Assembly (NCBI GenBank): GCA_905479685.1
Contig: CAJQNJ010000166.1
Span: 1 to 45,552, forward strand
Reading direction: 5' to 3'
Length of the DNA stretch: 45,552 bases
Origin: an uncultured Acidimicrobiales bacterium
GTDB lineage: Bacteria > Actinomycetota > Acidimicrobiia > Acidimicrobiales > SHLQ01
Below the pieces are notes generated by a model, which did no database searches, was not told where the DNA came from, and saw only the letters and a list, made by a program, of their open reading frames with translations. The position numbers and the translations under genes are program-made. Below are positions 31,108 to 40,919 of the stretch, in pieces. Position 1 is the stretch's first letter, and each line of letters starts with the position of its first letter.

Positions 31108-32346
31108 TCAGGTGGTCGATGCTCCGGTGTCGATCCCGGGAGACGATGTGATGATCGGGGGGAGTCGCAGCGTGAGGAGCCAGGTGATGGCAACAAACAC
31201 AGCAGATCCCCAGAGCGCTGCTTCGAGGCCGCCCCAAAGGTAGAGCACGCCTGACAGCAAGGTGCCGACGAGGCGGCCAGTTGCGTTCGCGGAGTAATAG
31301 AAACCAACGTCGAGGGAGACTTCGTCGCTGTCCGCGTAGGCAAGGATCAGGAACGAGTGCAGCGAAGAGTTCAGAGCGAACACGATCCCGAACACGATGA
31401 GGCCGCCGACGATGGCAACGGTGGTCGCGAAGTCGGCTGCAACTGCGATGGCAATGATTGCTGAGACCCCAGCGAGAACGAGGGCCCAGGTGCGGGCCGC
31501 ACCTATCTCGGCATCCACGCTCCCCATCGAACGGCGCAGCAGCCTGGGCGCGAACGATTGCACGATGCCGTAGCCGATGATCCAGGCGGCCAAGAATCCG
31601 CCGATGCCTTGGAAGGACCAGCCGAGGACCTCGTCGAGAAAGACCGGCAGCGCCACGACGAACCAGATGTCGCGGGAGCCGAACAGAAAGAACCGGGCTG
31701 TCGCCAGTCGGTTGATGGCCACTGATTTGGACAGGATCGACCGCAGCGGTGGCTTCTTCTTGGACCGGCCAATCTCTTCGTCGAGCAGAATCGCGACTGC
31801 GGCGAGGGCGACGGCGACGAGCCCTGCCATCGCCCACAGGGCGGCGTCATAGCCAATCCAGGACAACAAGGCGGCACCGATGAAGAAGCCGACACCTTTG
31901 AGGGCGTTCTTGGAACCGGTGAGGATCGCCACCAATCGAAACAGGGCACCTTCGCCATCACCAGCCACGAATTTCACCGCGCTCTTGGAGCTCATCTTGG
32001 TCAGGTCTTTGGCCACACCCGACAGAGCCTGAGCGCCCATGACGAAACCGACCGATACCCATTCGCGCCAGCTGGGCTGATGGAACGTGAGCGTGACCAA
32101 AGCAACGATCTGCAGGGCCAGGCCGGTGAGCAGCGTGCGGTTGAGGCCTGCTCTGGCGCCAACCCACCCGCCGATCAGGTTCGTGACAATGCCCATGAAC
32201 TCATAGAGCAGAAAGAGGAACGCGATCGACACTGGCGAGTAGCCGAGGTCGTGGAAGTGGAGGAGCACGAGCATGCGCAGGGCACCGTCGGTCAGTGTGA
32301 ACGCCCAGTAGCCGGCGGTCACGAGGACGTAGTTCCGAAGCTTCAC
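31108..32346 (-). CDS. arsJ: ArsJ, organoarsenical (1-arseno-3-phosphoglycerate) efflux MFS transporter
   Basis: 412 residues with about 11 hydrophobic segments. KLRNYVLVTAGYWAFTLTDGALRMLVLLHFHDLGYSP and FEFMGIVTNLIGGWVGAR-type residues (here LYEFMGIVTNLIGGWVGARAG) are the ArsJ start, and SGVAKDLTKMSSKSAVK is characteristic. It exports the unstable 1-arseno-3-phosphoglycerate made by the partner GAPDH. The GTG at 32346 gives VKLRNYVLV; it stands 13 nt after the GAPDH stop, so the pair is an operon. Confidence 0.92.
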   Translation of the reverse strand: MKLRNYVLVTAGYWAFTLTDGALRMLVLLHFHDLGYSPVSIAFLFLLYEFMGIVTNLIGGWVGARAGLNRTLLTGLALQIVALVTLTFHQPSWREWVSVGFVMGAQALSGVAKDLTKMSSKSAVKFVAGDGEGALFRLVAILTGSKNALKGVGFFIGAALLSWIGYDAALWAMAGLVAVALAAVAILLDEEIGRSKKKPPLRSILSKSVAINRLATARFFLFGSRDIWFVVALPVFLDEVLGWSFQGIGGFLAAWIIGYGIVQSFAPRLLRRSMGSVDAEIGAARTWALVLAGVSAIIAIAVAADFATTVAIVGGLIVFGIVFALNSSLHSFLILAYADSDEVSLDVGFYYSANATGRLVGTLLSGVLYLWGGLEAALWGSAVFVAITWLLTLRLPPIITSSPGIDTGASTT

Positions 32347-32359
32347 GGAGACAGCCCGG

Positions 32360-33382
32360 TCATGCACTGCTCGGGAGCGTAGAGGCCACCTTGGCAGCCA
32401 GGTCGGCCATGCGGAATGCGTAGCCGTATTCATTGTCGTACCAGGCGAGGACCTTCACCATCCGTTTGTCGGTGACCATGGTGGATGGACCGTCCACGAT
32501 GCTGGAGCGGGTGTCATTGACGTAGTCGGCCGACACAAGGGGTCGATCTTCGAAGCCGAGGATTCCCGCGAGGTCGCCGTCGGCCGAAGCGCGGAACAGG
32601 GCATTGATTTCGTCGACGGTGACGTCTCGTTCGACGGCGAACACGGCGTCGGTGAGCGACGCGTTGAGCAGCGGGACTCGTACGGCGATGCCGTCGAGTT
32701 TGCCGGTGAGTTCGGGGTAGATGAGCGTGATCGCCGTGGCCGAGCCGGTCGAGGTCGGGATCAGTGAGTTGAGAGCGGAGCGTGCTCGCCGGAGGTCTTT
32801 GTGGGGAGCGTCGACGACGACCTGGGTGTTGGTTACGTCGTGGATGGTGGTGATGACACCGCGTTCGATGCCGACGCCTTCGTGAATCACCTTCACGACC
32901 GGTGCCAGGCAGTTGGTGGTGCACGATGCAGCGGTGATGATGTGGTCGGTGGCTGGAGCGTAGAGATGATCGTTGCATCCCATCACAACATTGAGCACCC
33001 CGGGGCTCTTCACCGGTGCAGCGACGATGACCTTGCCGACACCGTGGTCGAGGTACGGCTGGAGGACTTCGGTCGTGCGAAACATTCCGGAGCACTCCAG
33101 CACGATGTCAACGCCGTGATCGGTCCATGGCACCGTGGCGGGGGTGGCGTGGGAGCTGTGGGTGACGGTTGTGCCATCGATGGTGATCGTGTCGCCGGCG
33201 GAGGAGATGTCGGCGTCGAAGCGGCCGTGCACTGTGTCGAACTCCAGCAGATGTGCGGACGTCGCGGCGTCTGCGTTGACGTCGTTGACATGGGCGAGCT
33301 CGAGCTCGGAGTCTTGGTGAAGGGCGCGTACGGTCAGGCGGCCGATGCGGCCAAAGCCGTTGATGCCGATGCGGATGGTCAT
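32360..33382 (-). CDS. gap: ArsJ-associated glyceraldehyde-3-phosphate dehydrogenase
   Basis: 340 residues. [21 protein letters not shown] is the NAD-binding start, [12 protein letters not shown] holds the catalytic Cys, and [31 protein letters not shown] and [15 protein letters not shown] are standard. In operons with arsJ this enzyme uses arsenate in place of phosphate to make 1-arseno-3-phosphoglycerate for export. The ATG at 33382 has AGGA four nt upstream. Adjacent acr3 on the other side completes an arsenate/arsenite resistance set. Confidence 0.92.
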   Translation of the reverse strand: MTIRIGINGFGRIGRLTVRALHQDSELELAHVNDVNADAATSAHLLEFDTVHGRFDADISSAGDTITIDGTTVTHSSHATPATVPWTDHGVDIVLECSGMFRTTEVLQPYLDHGVGKVIVAAPVKSPGVLNVVMGCNDHLYAPATDHIITAASCTTNCLAPVVKVIHEGVGIERGVITTIHDVTNTQVVVDAPHKDLRRARSALNSLIPTSTGSATAITLIYPELTGKLDGIAVRVPLLNASLTDAVFAVERDVTVDEINALFRASADGDLAGILGFEDRPLVSADYVNDTRSSIVDGPSTMVTDKRMVKVLAWYDNEYGYAFRMADLAAKVASTLPSSA

Positions 33383-33478
33383 GTGTTCCTGTCGGAGTTG
33401 GCGGAAATGGGATGAAGTGAACTCAGTAGGCCGTTGGGCTGGGCCGTCCAACGAGTGGCTCTGCGTCGGGCTGATCGG

Positions 33479-33862
33479 TCACGTCGTGCCGTCACGCGTC
33501 TTTGCGGTTTGGGTCGCGAAGATGACTGCTTTGGCAAGTGCACCGAGCATGAGGGCTATCCCGACGATGAGGATCAAGATCAGAAGGTCGTTGTTGCGAC
33601 CCAGTATGGCCACCAAAGCGCCGGTGACTCCGAGTGCGATGGCTGCGACCTGAAGTGCTCGTTGCGCAGCCTGGTGGGCGACCAACCAGGTTTGGTCCGA
33701 GGCCATGATGGAACGAGTTCGGATTCCGACGAACCTGTTGGGGCCAAGCCTCCCGGTCGCTGCTTCTCCTGCCAGTACCCACAGGGTGATGGCGGCGATG
33801 ATCAACAGCGCACCCAACCCAAGCGCATAGCCGATCGAGTTCTCAGTTGCGCTGAATATCAT
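33479..33862 (-). CDS. SdpI family membrane protein
   Basis: 127 residues with about three hydrophobic helices and the SdpI/YfhL-type loop GPNRFVGIRTRSIMASDQTWLVAHQAAQRA. The Bacillus SdpI protein protects from the SdpC toxin and senses it for regulation; actinobacterial members are mostly uncharacterised. No toxin gene is near. Divergent from ilvD. Confidence 0.85.
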   Translation of the reverse strand: MIFSATENSIGYALGLGALLIIAAITLWVLAGEAATGRLGPNRFVGIRTRSIMASDQTWLVAHQAAQRALQVAAIALGVTGALVAILGRNNDLLILILIVGIALMLGALAKAVIFATQTAKTRDGTT

Positions 33863-33983
33863 GGCGAGATCATAACGATTGTCTCGTCGACACCTGTGTC
33901 TCTGACGAGCGACCGTTCACGCGCCAGGAGTAGCGACTCGATTGGCTTCGCCATGTCGGCTCATCTGGGGGCATGATGTTTGC

Positions 33984-35684
33984 ATGCTGGAGCAAAAGGT
34001 CGAACTCAACACCTACTCGTCGCGAATCACGCAGCCGAAGAGCCAGGGGGCATCGCAAGCGATGCTCTTGGCCACCGGCTTGAGTAACGCTGATCTCGAC
34101 AAAGCACAGATTGGAATTGCCTCCTGCTGGTTCGAGGGTAATCCGTGCAACATGCACCTCGCCGACCTCGGAACCGAGGTGAAGAAGGGTGTGGTCGACA
34201 GCGGCCTCATAGGTATGCGGTTCGACACCATTGGCGTGTCCGACGGCATCTCGATGGGCACTGACGGCATGTCCTACTCGCTCCAGAGCCGAGACCTGAT
34301 CGCCGATTCGATCGAGACCGTGATGTCGGCCCAGTGGTATGACGGCCTCGTCGCCTTGCCCGGGTGCGACAAGAACATGCCCGGCGTCGTGATGGCGATG
34401 GGACGGCTGAATCGGCCCTCGATCATGGTCTATGGAGGCACCATCCGGGCCGGTTGCGGTTCGATCGGTGGCGCCGAAACAAAGCTCGACGTCGTCTCGG
34501 CGTTTCAAAGCTACGGACAGTTCCTGGCGGGCACGATCACCGAGGAAGATCGTCAGAACATCGTCGACTGTTCGATCCCCGGCGCTGGGGCATGCGGCGG
34601 CATGTACACGGCGAACACGATGGCCACGGCCATCGAGGCCATGGGCCTCAGCCTTCCGTTCTCGTCGAGCACGCCTGCTGAGGATCCAGCGAAGATCCAA
34701 GAGTGCGTACAGGCTGGTCGGATGATGGAGATGTTGCTCGCGGAGGGTCTGACACCACGGCGCATCGTGACCCGTGCATCGTTGGAGAACGCAATGGTCT
34801 TGACGATGGCGCTCGGAGGCTCCACCAATGCCGTGCTGCACACCATTGCGATCGCTCGAGCGTTCGAGCTCGATCTCACGATCGACGACTGGCTGGCGAC
34901 GAGCGCGAGGATCCCACTGTTGGCCGACCTCAAGCCATCGGGTAAGTACGTAATGGAAGACCTCCACGCCGTCGGCGGTGTGCCTGGAGTGATGCGGTAC
35001 CTGCTCGATGAAGGTCTGCTCGACGGCGATCAGATCACCGTCACCGGTAAGACCCTCGGCGAGAACCTGGAAGGCACCCCCTACCTTGCAGAGGATCAGG
35101 ACGTGGTGTCGAAGCTCGACGTTGCGGTCAAGGCTCGAGGTCACATCTCCATCCTGCGGGGCAACCTCGCGCCGGGTGGAGCGGTAGGCAAGATCACCGG
35201 CAAGGAAGGCCTCCTTTTCTCTGGGCCGGCCCGGGTGTTCGACTGCGAGGAAGACATGCTCACCGGCCTCGAAGAAGGCCGCATCACGTCAGGCGATGTC
35301 ATCGTGATTCGCTACGAAGGGCCCAAGGGCGGGCCCGGGATGCCTGAGATGCTGACACCAACGAGTGCGCTCGCTGGCGCCGGCTTCCTCGAGGATGTCG
35401 CCCTCATCACCGACGGCCGATTCTCGGGCGGCAGTCACGGGTTCATCGTTGGCCACGTCGTGCCCGAAGCGCAAGAGGGTGGCCCGATCGCCCTTGTCAA
35501 AGACGGCGACACGATCACGATCGACGACGAGTCACACGAGATGTCCGTTGACGTCGATGCCGACGAAATGGCGAAGCGGCGCCAGGCGTGGGAGATGCCG
35601 CCCTACAAGGCGACCTCCGGCACCTTGTGGAAGTACATCAAGCTCGTGGAGGATGCGTCGAACGGGTGTGTGACCGATGGTTGA
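33984..35684 (+). CDS. ilvD: Dihydroxy-acid dehydratase
   Basis: 566-residue Fe-S enzyme of valine, isoleucine and pantothenate synthesis, turning 2,3-dihydroxy-isovalerate into 2-oxoisovalerate. It has [62 protein letters not shown] and [20 protein letters not shown]. Cysteines in the first three motifs are the cluster ligands. ATG at 33984; the longer frame adds 14 unlike residues. No other ilv gene adjoins. Confidence 0.95.
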   Translation: MLEQKVELNTYSSRITQPKSQGASQAMLLATGLSNADLDKAQIGIASCWFEGNPCNMHLADLGTEVKKGVVDSGLIGMRFDTIGVSDGISMGTDGMSYSLQSRDLIADSIETVMSAQWYDGLVALPGCDKNMPGVVMAMGRLNRPSIMVYGGTIRAGCGSIGGAETKLDVVSAFQSYGQFLAGTITEEDRQNIVDCSIPGAGACGGMYTANTMATAIEAMGLSLPFSSSTPAEDPAKIQECVQAGRMMEMLLAEGLTPRRIVTRASLENAMVLTMALGGSTNAVLHTIAIARAFELDLTIDDWLATSARIPLLADLKPSGKYVMEDLHAVGGVPGVMRYLLDEGLLDGDQITVTGKTLGENLEGTPYLAEDQDVVSKLDVAVKARGHISILRGNLAPGGAVGKITGKEGLLFSGPARVFDCEEDMLTGLEEGRITSGDVIVIRYEGPKGGPGMPEMLTPTSALAGAGFLEDVALITDGRFSGGSHGFIVGHVVPEAQEGGPIALVKDGDTITIDDESHEMSVDVDADEMAKRRQAWEMPPYKATSGTLWKYIKLVEDASNGCVTDG

Positions 35685-35761
35685 TATGCATCCTTGATTG
35701 CTCGTCCTCGGCGTGGCTTCAGGGGTGGGCGCCGCGGTGAACCTCACGTTATCGTTCGTCG

Positions 35762-36796
35762 ATGGTATGGATTCGACGCCACCCGCGGTGGTCTCTCGTG
35801 CTGGGTGTTGTGCTGGTCCTCCTACTGGCGTTCCTCACAGTCGTGTTCACGCCTCTGTTCGACCGCACGATCACCTCCACACCGGATCCCGCCACGACCT
35901 ACGCCGAGGCATCGACGGCCGCGGCGGAGCTCGCCGCAGGTGAAGGCGATGAGATCAACGATCTTTGCCGATCGGTCGTGATCGACTCGGGTGAACGAGT
36001 CGAACGGTCGGTGGTCCTATTGCACGGATTCACCAACTGCCCGCAGCAGTATTCCGCCTTTGCCAAGGCGTACGCAGATGCTGGCTACAACGTCGTCATA
36101 CCCCGTCTGCCCGGTCACGGTGAGGCCGATCGCCTGACAAAGGCGCCCTCCGATGTGGGACCCGATGACCTTGTCGCCGCTGCCGATGAGGCTGTCGACA
36201 TCGCCGCAGGGCTGGGCCGGGACGTCACCGTCGTGGGCCTGTCGGGCGGAGGCACGCTCGCCAGCTGGCTCGCGTACCAACGTGACGAGGTCACCGAGGC
36301 GGTCCTCCTGGCGCCGCTGGTCGCGCCCAAGGCGGTTCCAGATGCCCTCGCCGCACCGATCGCTCGCCTCTCCCGATTCATCCCCGACGAGTACATTTGG
36401 TGGGACGGCGAGCAGAAGGAAGAGTTGGCCTCGCCGCCGTACGCCTATCCCCGCTTTTCGGTGCGGTCCCTGGGCGCGTTCCTCGCGGTCGGACGAGCAG
36501 CCGAGGTGCAGGACTCCCAGCGCACGACTCAACTTCAGCGCCTCGTCGTCGTGACCAACGAGAACGATTTAGCAGTGAGCAATCGGGGCGTTTCCGATAT
36601 CGAGCGACAACTGGAACATGTGCTGGCGGTCGGCCACAACGCCAACTCTGAGGTGAACTACGTCTTCCTCGCCGAGGACGAATACCGGCACGACCTGATC
36701 GATCCTGAAGGTGAGAACGCCGACGTGCTCACCGAGATCTACGCCGAAATCGGCCCTCTCATGGGCTTGGATGCTCTGGAGTCCTACGTACCCTGA
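35762..36796 (+). CDS. Membrane-anchored alpha/beta hydrolase
   Basis: 344 residues. One N-terminal membrane helix (about residues 10-28, SLVLGVVLVLLLAFLTVVF) anchors a serine hydrolase domain facing outward. It has VVLLHGFTNCPQQYSAFAKAYADAGYNVVIPRLPGHGEADR, nucleophile Ser in VVGLSGGGTLASWL, and a late EDEYRHDLIDPEG where the catalytic His is likely. It looks like a carboxylesterase or lysophospholipase type enzyme; substrate unknown. Confidence 0.82.
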   Translation: MVWIRRHPRWSLVLGVVLVLLLAFLTVVFTPLFDRTITSTPDPATTYAEASTAAAELAAGEGDEINDLCRSVVIDSGERVERSVVLLHGFTNCPQQYSAFAKAYADAGYNVVIPRLPGHGEADRLTKAPSDVGPDDLVAAADEAVDIAAGLGRDVTVVGLSGGGTLASWLAYQRDEVTEAVLLAPLVAPKAVPDALAAPIARLSRFIPDEYIWWDGEQKEELASPPYAYPRFSVRSLGAFLAVGRAAEVQDSQRTTQLQRLVVVTNENDLAVSNRGVSDIERQLEHVLAVGHNANSEVNYVFLAEDEYRHDLIDPEGENADVLTEIYAEIGPLMGLDALESYVP

Positions 36797-36871
36797 TCGT
36801 GGCTGGTCGCGCTCCGCTCCGAGACGGCCGCAGTAAGGGGCCTCAGGAGCGTCTCGGATAGAGTCTCCACG

Positions 36872-38269
36872 GTGTCTGACGACCTCGAGCCCGATACCGC
36901 AGAGCGCCGTCGATTGGCGGATGCGTTCATGCTCTATGCAGACGAATACCTCGCAGAGCTGGCGAACACTCCGGCTTCGTATCCTCGGATTGGTCCGGAT
37001 GTGATCGCCACGTTGGCGACTCCTCCGGCCGAAACGGGCACCGAACTTTCGCATCTCTTCGGATTGCTCGATCGCGCCCTGGAGACCGGGATCGATACTT
37101 CGTCAGGCAAGTTCTTGTCGTACATCCCGAGCGGAGGGATATATGCGGCGGCTCTGGGGCGGTTTCTCGGTGCAGTCACCAATCGGTATACCGGAGGCCT
37201 TCACGGCGCCCCGGGGCTGGTGGCGATCGAAAGCGGAGTTGTCGAGTGGATGTGTCGCCTGTTCCAGCTTCCCGATACTGCATCGGGGGTCTTGTTGTCG
37301 GGCGGCTCGATTGCCAACCTCACGGCCACTGTGGCTGCTCGATCCCGGCTCGACCCGGACTTCAGTCGTGGTGTCGTTTATGCATCGACTCGGGCGCATC
37401 ACTCCGTCGTCAAAGCAGCAACGATCGCGGGGATCCACCCTGATCGGGTGCGCATGATCGATGTCGATGATGCGCTGCGGATGGAGATGACGGCCTTGCA
37501 GCGGGCGGTTGCCGATGACCAAGCTGCCGGCTTGGTCCCGATGCTGATCATTGCGAGTGCGGGAACCACCGATACCGGCACGGTGGACCCTCTCGCCGAA
37601 TCAGCCCGCATCGCCGCAGACTGCGGGGCGTGGTTCCATGTCGATGCTGCGTACGGCGGGTTCTTCGTGCTGACCGATCGTGGAAGAGAAGCGATGGTCG
37701 GGATCGAATTGGCCGATTCGATCACGGTCGACGCCCACAAGAGCCTGTTCCTGCCCTTTGGTATCGGTGGGCTACTGGTACGCGACCGAGGCGATCTGAT
37801 TCACTCCATGGAAGGCCGTGGCGCTTACATGCAAGATGTGCCATCCCACGATGTCTTGCCCAATTACTTCTCGATGGGCCCCGAGCTCACCAGGCCGGCT
37901 CGCGGACTCGAGGTTTGGTTGGCGCTCCATCTCTACGGCGTGCAAGCGTTCCGCCAGGAGCTGGATCGAATGCTTGACCTGGCGGCATCGACGGCGGCCG
38001 CGCTGAGGGCTGTCGACGGAATCGAAGTCATGGCCACGCCCGAGCTGTCCATCGTGGCGTTTCGCTCGATCGACGGCGACCAAGCCACCGAGGCAATCGC
38101 CCGACACATCAACGATTCGGGCGATATCCACGTCTCGAGCACCACGGTTGACGGACGGTTCCTCGTTCGGATGGCATTTCTCAGTCAACGGACCGACGCC
38201 ACGACCGCAGCCCGGGCCGTGCAGCTCGTTTCTGAATCCGCCGTCGATCGGCGACGGTCTGCTGGCTGA
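36872..38269 (+). CDS. PLP-dependent amino acid decarboxylase (aromatic-L-amino-acid/glutamate decarboxylase group II)
   Basis: 465 residues. It has SGKFLSYIPSGGIYAAALG, GVVEWMCRLFQLPDTASGVLLSGGSIANLTA, ASTRAHHSVVKAATIAGI, WFHVDAAYGGFFVL, and DSITVDAHKSLFLPFGIGGLLVRD, with the PLP Lys in DAHKS. The late LTRPARGLEVWLALHLYGVQAFRQ is also typical of the group. The GTG at 36872 starts the family N-terminus. Substrate (aromatic amino acid, or another) cannot be told from the sequence. Confidence 0.9.
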   Translation: MSDDLEPDTAERRRLADAFMLYADEYLAELANTPASYPRIGPDVIATLATPPAETGTELSHLFGLLDRALETGIDTSSGKFLSYIPSGGIYAAALGRFLGAVTNRYTGGLHGAPGLVAIESGVVEWMCRLFQLPDTASGVLLSGGSIANLTATVAARSRLDPDFSRGVVYASTRAHHSVVKAATIAGIHPDRVRMIDVDDALRMEMTALQRAVADDQAAGLVPMLIIASAGTTDTGTVDPLAESARIAADCGAWFHVDAAYGGFFVLTDRGREAMVGIELADSITVDAHKSLFLPFGIGGLLVRDRGDLIHSMEGRGAYMQDVPSHDVLPNYFSMGPELTRPARGLEVWLALHLYGVQAFRQELDRMLDLAASTAAALRAVDGIEVMATPELSIVAFRSIDGDQATEAIARHINDSGDIHVSSTTVDGRFLVRMAFLSQRTDATTAARAVQLVSESAVDRRRSAG

Positions 38270-38459
38270 TGTCTCCGAGACTGGGGTAGACGATCTGCGC
38301 TGCGCCTCATGCGTGGCCAGTGCCCACGACCGAACAGCGGGGTGCTCGCCCTTTCTACCGATTCTGATCGCCTGACCAGCGCCGTATTCAACCGGGTACT
38401 CTCGGCGTGAGCCGAGTAGTGTTTGCAGCGGTTGATGGGCAGACGGCTGAGGAGCGAAC

Positions 38460-39125
38460 ATGGTTGCGGCGATAGGTGACATTCTGGGAGCGGCCGTCGG
38501 TGTGGCCATCAGCCCCGTCCCGATCATCGCCGTGATCCTGATGCTGTTCACGTCCAAGGCGACCGCCAACAGCCTCAGCTTCCTCGCCGGCTGGCTGGTC
38601 GGCTTGTCAGCCGCTGGCCTGATCGTGCTGTCCCTCGGTCTCGAGGCCTCGAACGGAGAGGACGCCAACGGCGGCGGCGTGGCCAAGATCGCGATCGGCG
38701 CCCTGTTCGTCGTGTTGGGTGCGAAGCAGTGGTCCAATCGGCCGCGGGGCGACGAGGAACCGCAGCTACCGGGCTGGATGGCGTCGATCGATGAGTTCAA
38801 CGCCGTCAAGGCGTTTGGTCTCGCCTTTGTGCTGTCGGCCGTCAACCCGAAGAACCTGGGACTCACAATCGCTGCTGTCGCCTCGATCGGCTCCCACGGA
38901 CTCGAGACCGGCGAGGAGATCGGCGTGCTCGCGGTGTTCGTCGTGATCGCATCGCTGACCGTCGCCGTACCCGTCCTCCTGAACCTGATCCTCGGATCGA
39001 GGGCGGAGCGGACGTTGACCGAGATGAAGAACTGGTTGGAGGCAAACAACAACACGGTCATGGCCGTGCTGTTCGTGGTCCTCGGTGCGAAGGTGCTGGG
39101 CGACGGGATCGCAGCTATCGCCTGA
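38460..39125 (+). CDS. GAP/LysE-like family membrane protein
   Basis: 221 residues, six hydrophobic segments. AAVGVAISPVPIIAVILMLFTSKATANSLSFLAGWLVGLSAAG is the family hallmark, and KAFGLAFVLSAVNPKNLGLTIAAVASI is the second repeat, as in Sap/GAP proteins related to LysE exporters. Mycobacterial members are linked to export of glycolipids; the role here is unknown. Convergent with the SulP gene. Confidence 0.85.
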   Translation: MVAAIGDILGAAVGVAISPVPIIAVILMLFTSKATANSLSFLAGWLVGLSAAGLIVLSLGLEASNGEDANGGGVAKIAIGALFVVLGAKQWSNRPRGDEEPQLPGWMASIDEFNAVKAFGLAFVLSAVNPKNLGLTIAAVASIGSHGLETGEEIGVLAVFVVIASLTVAVPVLLNLILGSRAERTLTEMKNWLEANNNTVMAVLFVVLGAKVLGDGIAAIA

Positions 39126-39177
39126 CTGGCAGTGGTTGCGTCGGTGCCTTGATCGCCCCGAATTTCAGGCGTGATGA

Positions 39178-40893
39178 TCAGCTCTGGGGGAGCTTGTCCT
39201 CGACAGCGTTGTAGACGTTCCCATACAAGTTGTCCTCGCCCAACTCATCGATCACCCCGTCACGGCGCAACATTGCGATGACGTTGGGTTTGACGCGGGC
39301 GAGCCTCAGCTCGGCGCCGTACGCGCGTGTGAGATCGAGCAGCTCCGAGATCTTGTCTGTCCCTTGGGAGTCGATGAAGTCGACCCCTTCGAAGCTGAGC
39401 ACGACCGTGTGGTATCTCGGGTCTGCATCTTGGGCCAGCTCGCGCAACCTGTCATCGAGTGCGTCCGAGGTCGCGAAGAACAGGCCGGCGTCGAATCGCA
39501 CGATCAGGAGTCCCGGGTACGTCTCGCTTTCGGGATAGTTGTGGAGACTCCGGAAGACTTGCGTGTTGGGCTTGCGGCCCAGTACCGGGATGTTGGGGTT
39601 GGCGGCGATGTACACGAGCCAACCCAACGAGAGTATGACGCCGATGATGACCCCGGCGAGGACACCGGCCGCTATCACCCCAATGATGGCGGCGATCGCG
39701 ATTCGGAAGTCGCCTCGTGCCACCCGGTAGAGGCGACGCATCTCGGCAATATCCATCATGCCGAAGACCACGGCATCGATGATCAACGCTGCGAGCACGG
39801 GCTTGGGAAGGATCGAGAACACCGGGGCCAGGAAGAGCAGCGTGAGCACGATGAGTACGCCGGTCGTGAGCGATGCCAGCGGTGTCTTGGCACCCGACTC
39901 GTCATTGAGAGAGCTGGCCGAGAGGCTGGTCGACACTGGGATTCCCTGCAATACGCCCGAGCCAATGTTGGCCATACCCTGCGCCACCGACTCCTGGTTG
40001 ACGTCGATGCGGTATTGGTGTTTGGACGCGAACGCGCGGGCGTCGCCGGCGGTCTGGGAGAAGCCAATCAGGAGCAGACCGACGGAGGCGGGCCCGATCG
40101 TCGCGAAGTGGTTGACAACGAATTCGAGATCGGGAATCGTCGGCGCGACGAATCCGCGAGGAACGTCGCCGACCACAGCTACGCCGCGGTCCTCGAAATC
40201 GAAGGCGAACGATGCCAGCAGTCCACCGACGACGAGCACGAGGGCACCGGGAACCAGGATCGATGAGAACCGGATGCCGACGATCAACACGAGCGACACG
40301 AGCCCGATCAGGAGTGTCTCTCCGTCGCTGCTGTCGAGGCTGTCGAACCAACTGCCGAGCTTCTGCCAGGCATTGGACCCGTCGGTGTCGGTCCCGGTGA
40401 TCTTGGGCAGCTCACCGACGACAACTTCGATGGCCGCGCCGAACAGGAACCCCGTGATCACCGCTTTAGAAAGGAAGTGCGAAATCCAGCCCATCTTGAA
40501 GACCGCCAGCAGCGCGAACAGCACGCCGGTGACGATCGTGATGGCGGCTACGAGTTTGACTGCCTCCTCATCGGAGACCGAGGCAAGAACAACGGCGCTG
40601 CCTGCTACGGCTGCCAGCGCCGAGCTCGGCCCAGTGGAGATCTGCTTGGCGGTGCCGAACAGCGCGTAGATGATCGTGCCGGCGGCGGCGGCGTAGAGAC
40701 CATGTTGGATGGGTACGCCGGCGATACCTGCGTAGCCGAGCGACTTCGGAACGACCAGGGCGGCGACGGCCAGGCCGGCGACGAGGTCGGAGCGCAGCCA
40801 GGCGCGCTCGTAGCGGGGAGCCCAGTCCATGATTGGCAGGAAGCGGCCCAGCCCTACGGGTTTCCCTGGTTGCGTCTGTGCCGATTCGTCCAC
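39178..40893 (-). CDS. SulP family inorganic anion transporter with STAS domain
   Basis: 571 residues. A transmembrane domain with PRYERAWLRSDLVAGLAVAALVVPKSLGYAGIAGVPIQHGLYAA, TGPSSALAAVAGSAV and SQTAGDARAFASKHQYRIDVNQE is followed by a C-terminal STAS domain (about 460-570, ending VVLSFEGVDFIDSQGTDKISELLDL). Sulfate, bicarbonate and other anions are transported by this family; the ion here is not determined. ATG at 40893. Confidence 0.92.
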   Translation of the reverse strand: MDESAQTQPGKPVGLGRFLPIMDWAPRYERAWLRSDLVAGLAVAALVVPKSLGYAGIAGVPIQHGLYAAAAGTIIYALFGTAKQISTGPSSALAAVAGSAVVLASVSDEEAVKLVAAITIVTGVLFALLAVFKMGWISHFLSKAVITGFLFGAAIEVVVGELPKITGTDTDGSNAWQKLGSWFDSLDSSDGETLLIGLVSLVLIVGIRFSSILVPGALVLVVGGLLASFAFDFEDRGVAVVGDVPRGFVAPTIPDLEFVVNHFATIGPASVGLLLIGFSQTAGDARAFASKHQYRIDVNQESVAQGMANIGSGVLQGIPVSTSLSASSLNDESGAKTPLASLTTGVLIVLTLLFLAPVFSILPKPVLAALIIDAVVFGMMDIAEMRRLYRVARGDFRIAIAAIIGVIAAGVLAGVIIGVILSLGWLVYIAANPNIPVLGRKPNTQVFRSLHNYPESETYPGLLIVRFDAGLFFATSDALDDRLRELAQDADPRYHTVVLSFEGVDFIDSQGTDKISELLDLTRAYGAELRLARVKPNVIAMLRRDGVIDELGEDNLYGNVYNAVEDKLPQS

Positions 40894-40919
40894 AATCTCC
40901 TTCTGGTGTTGGATCGCCG

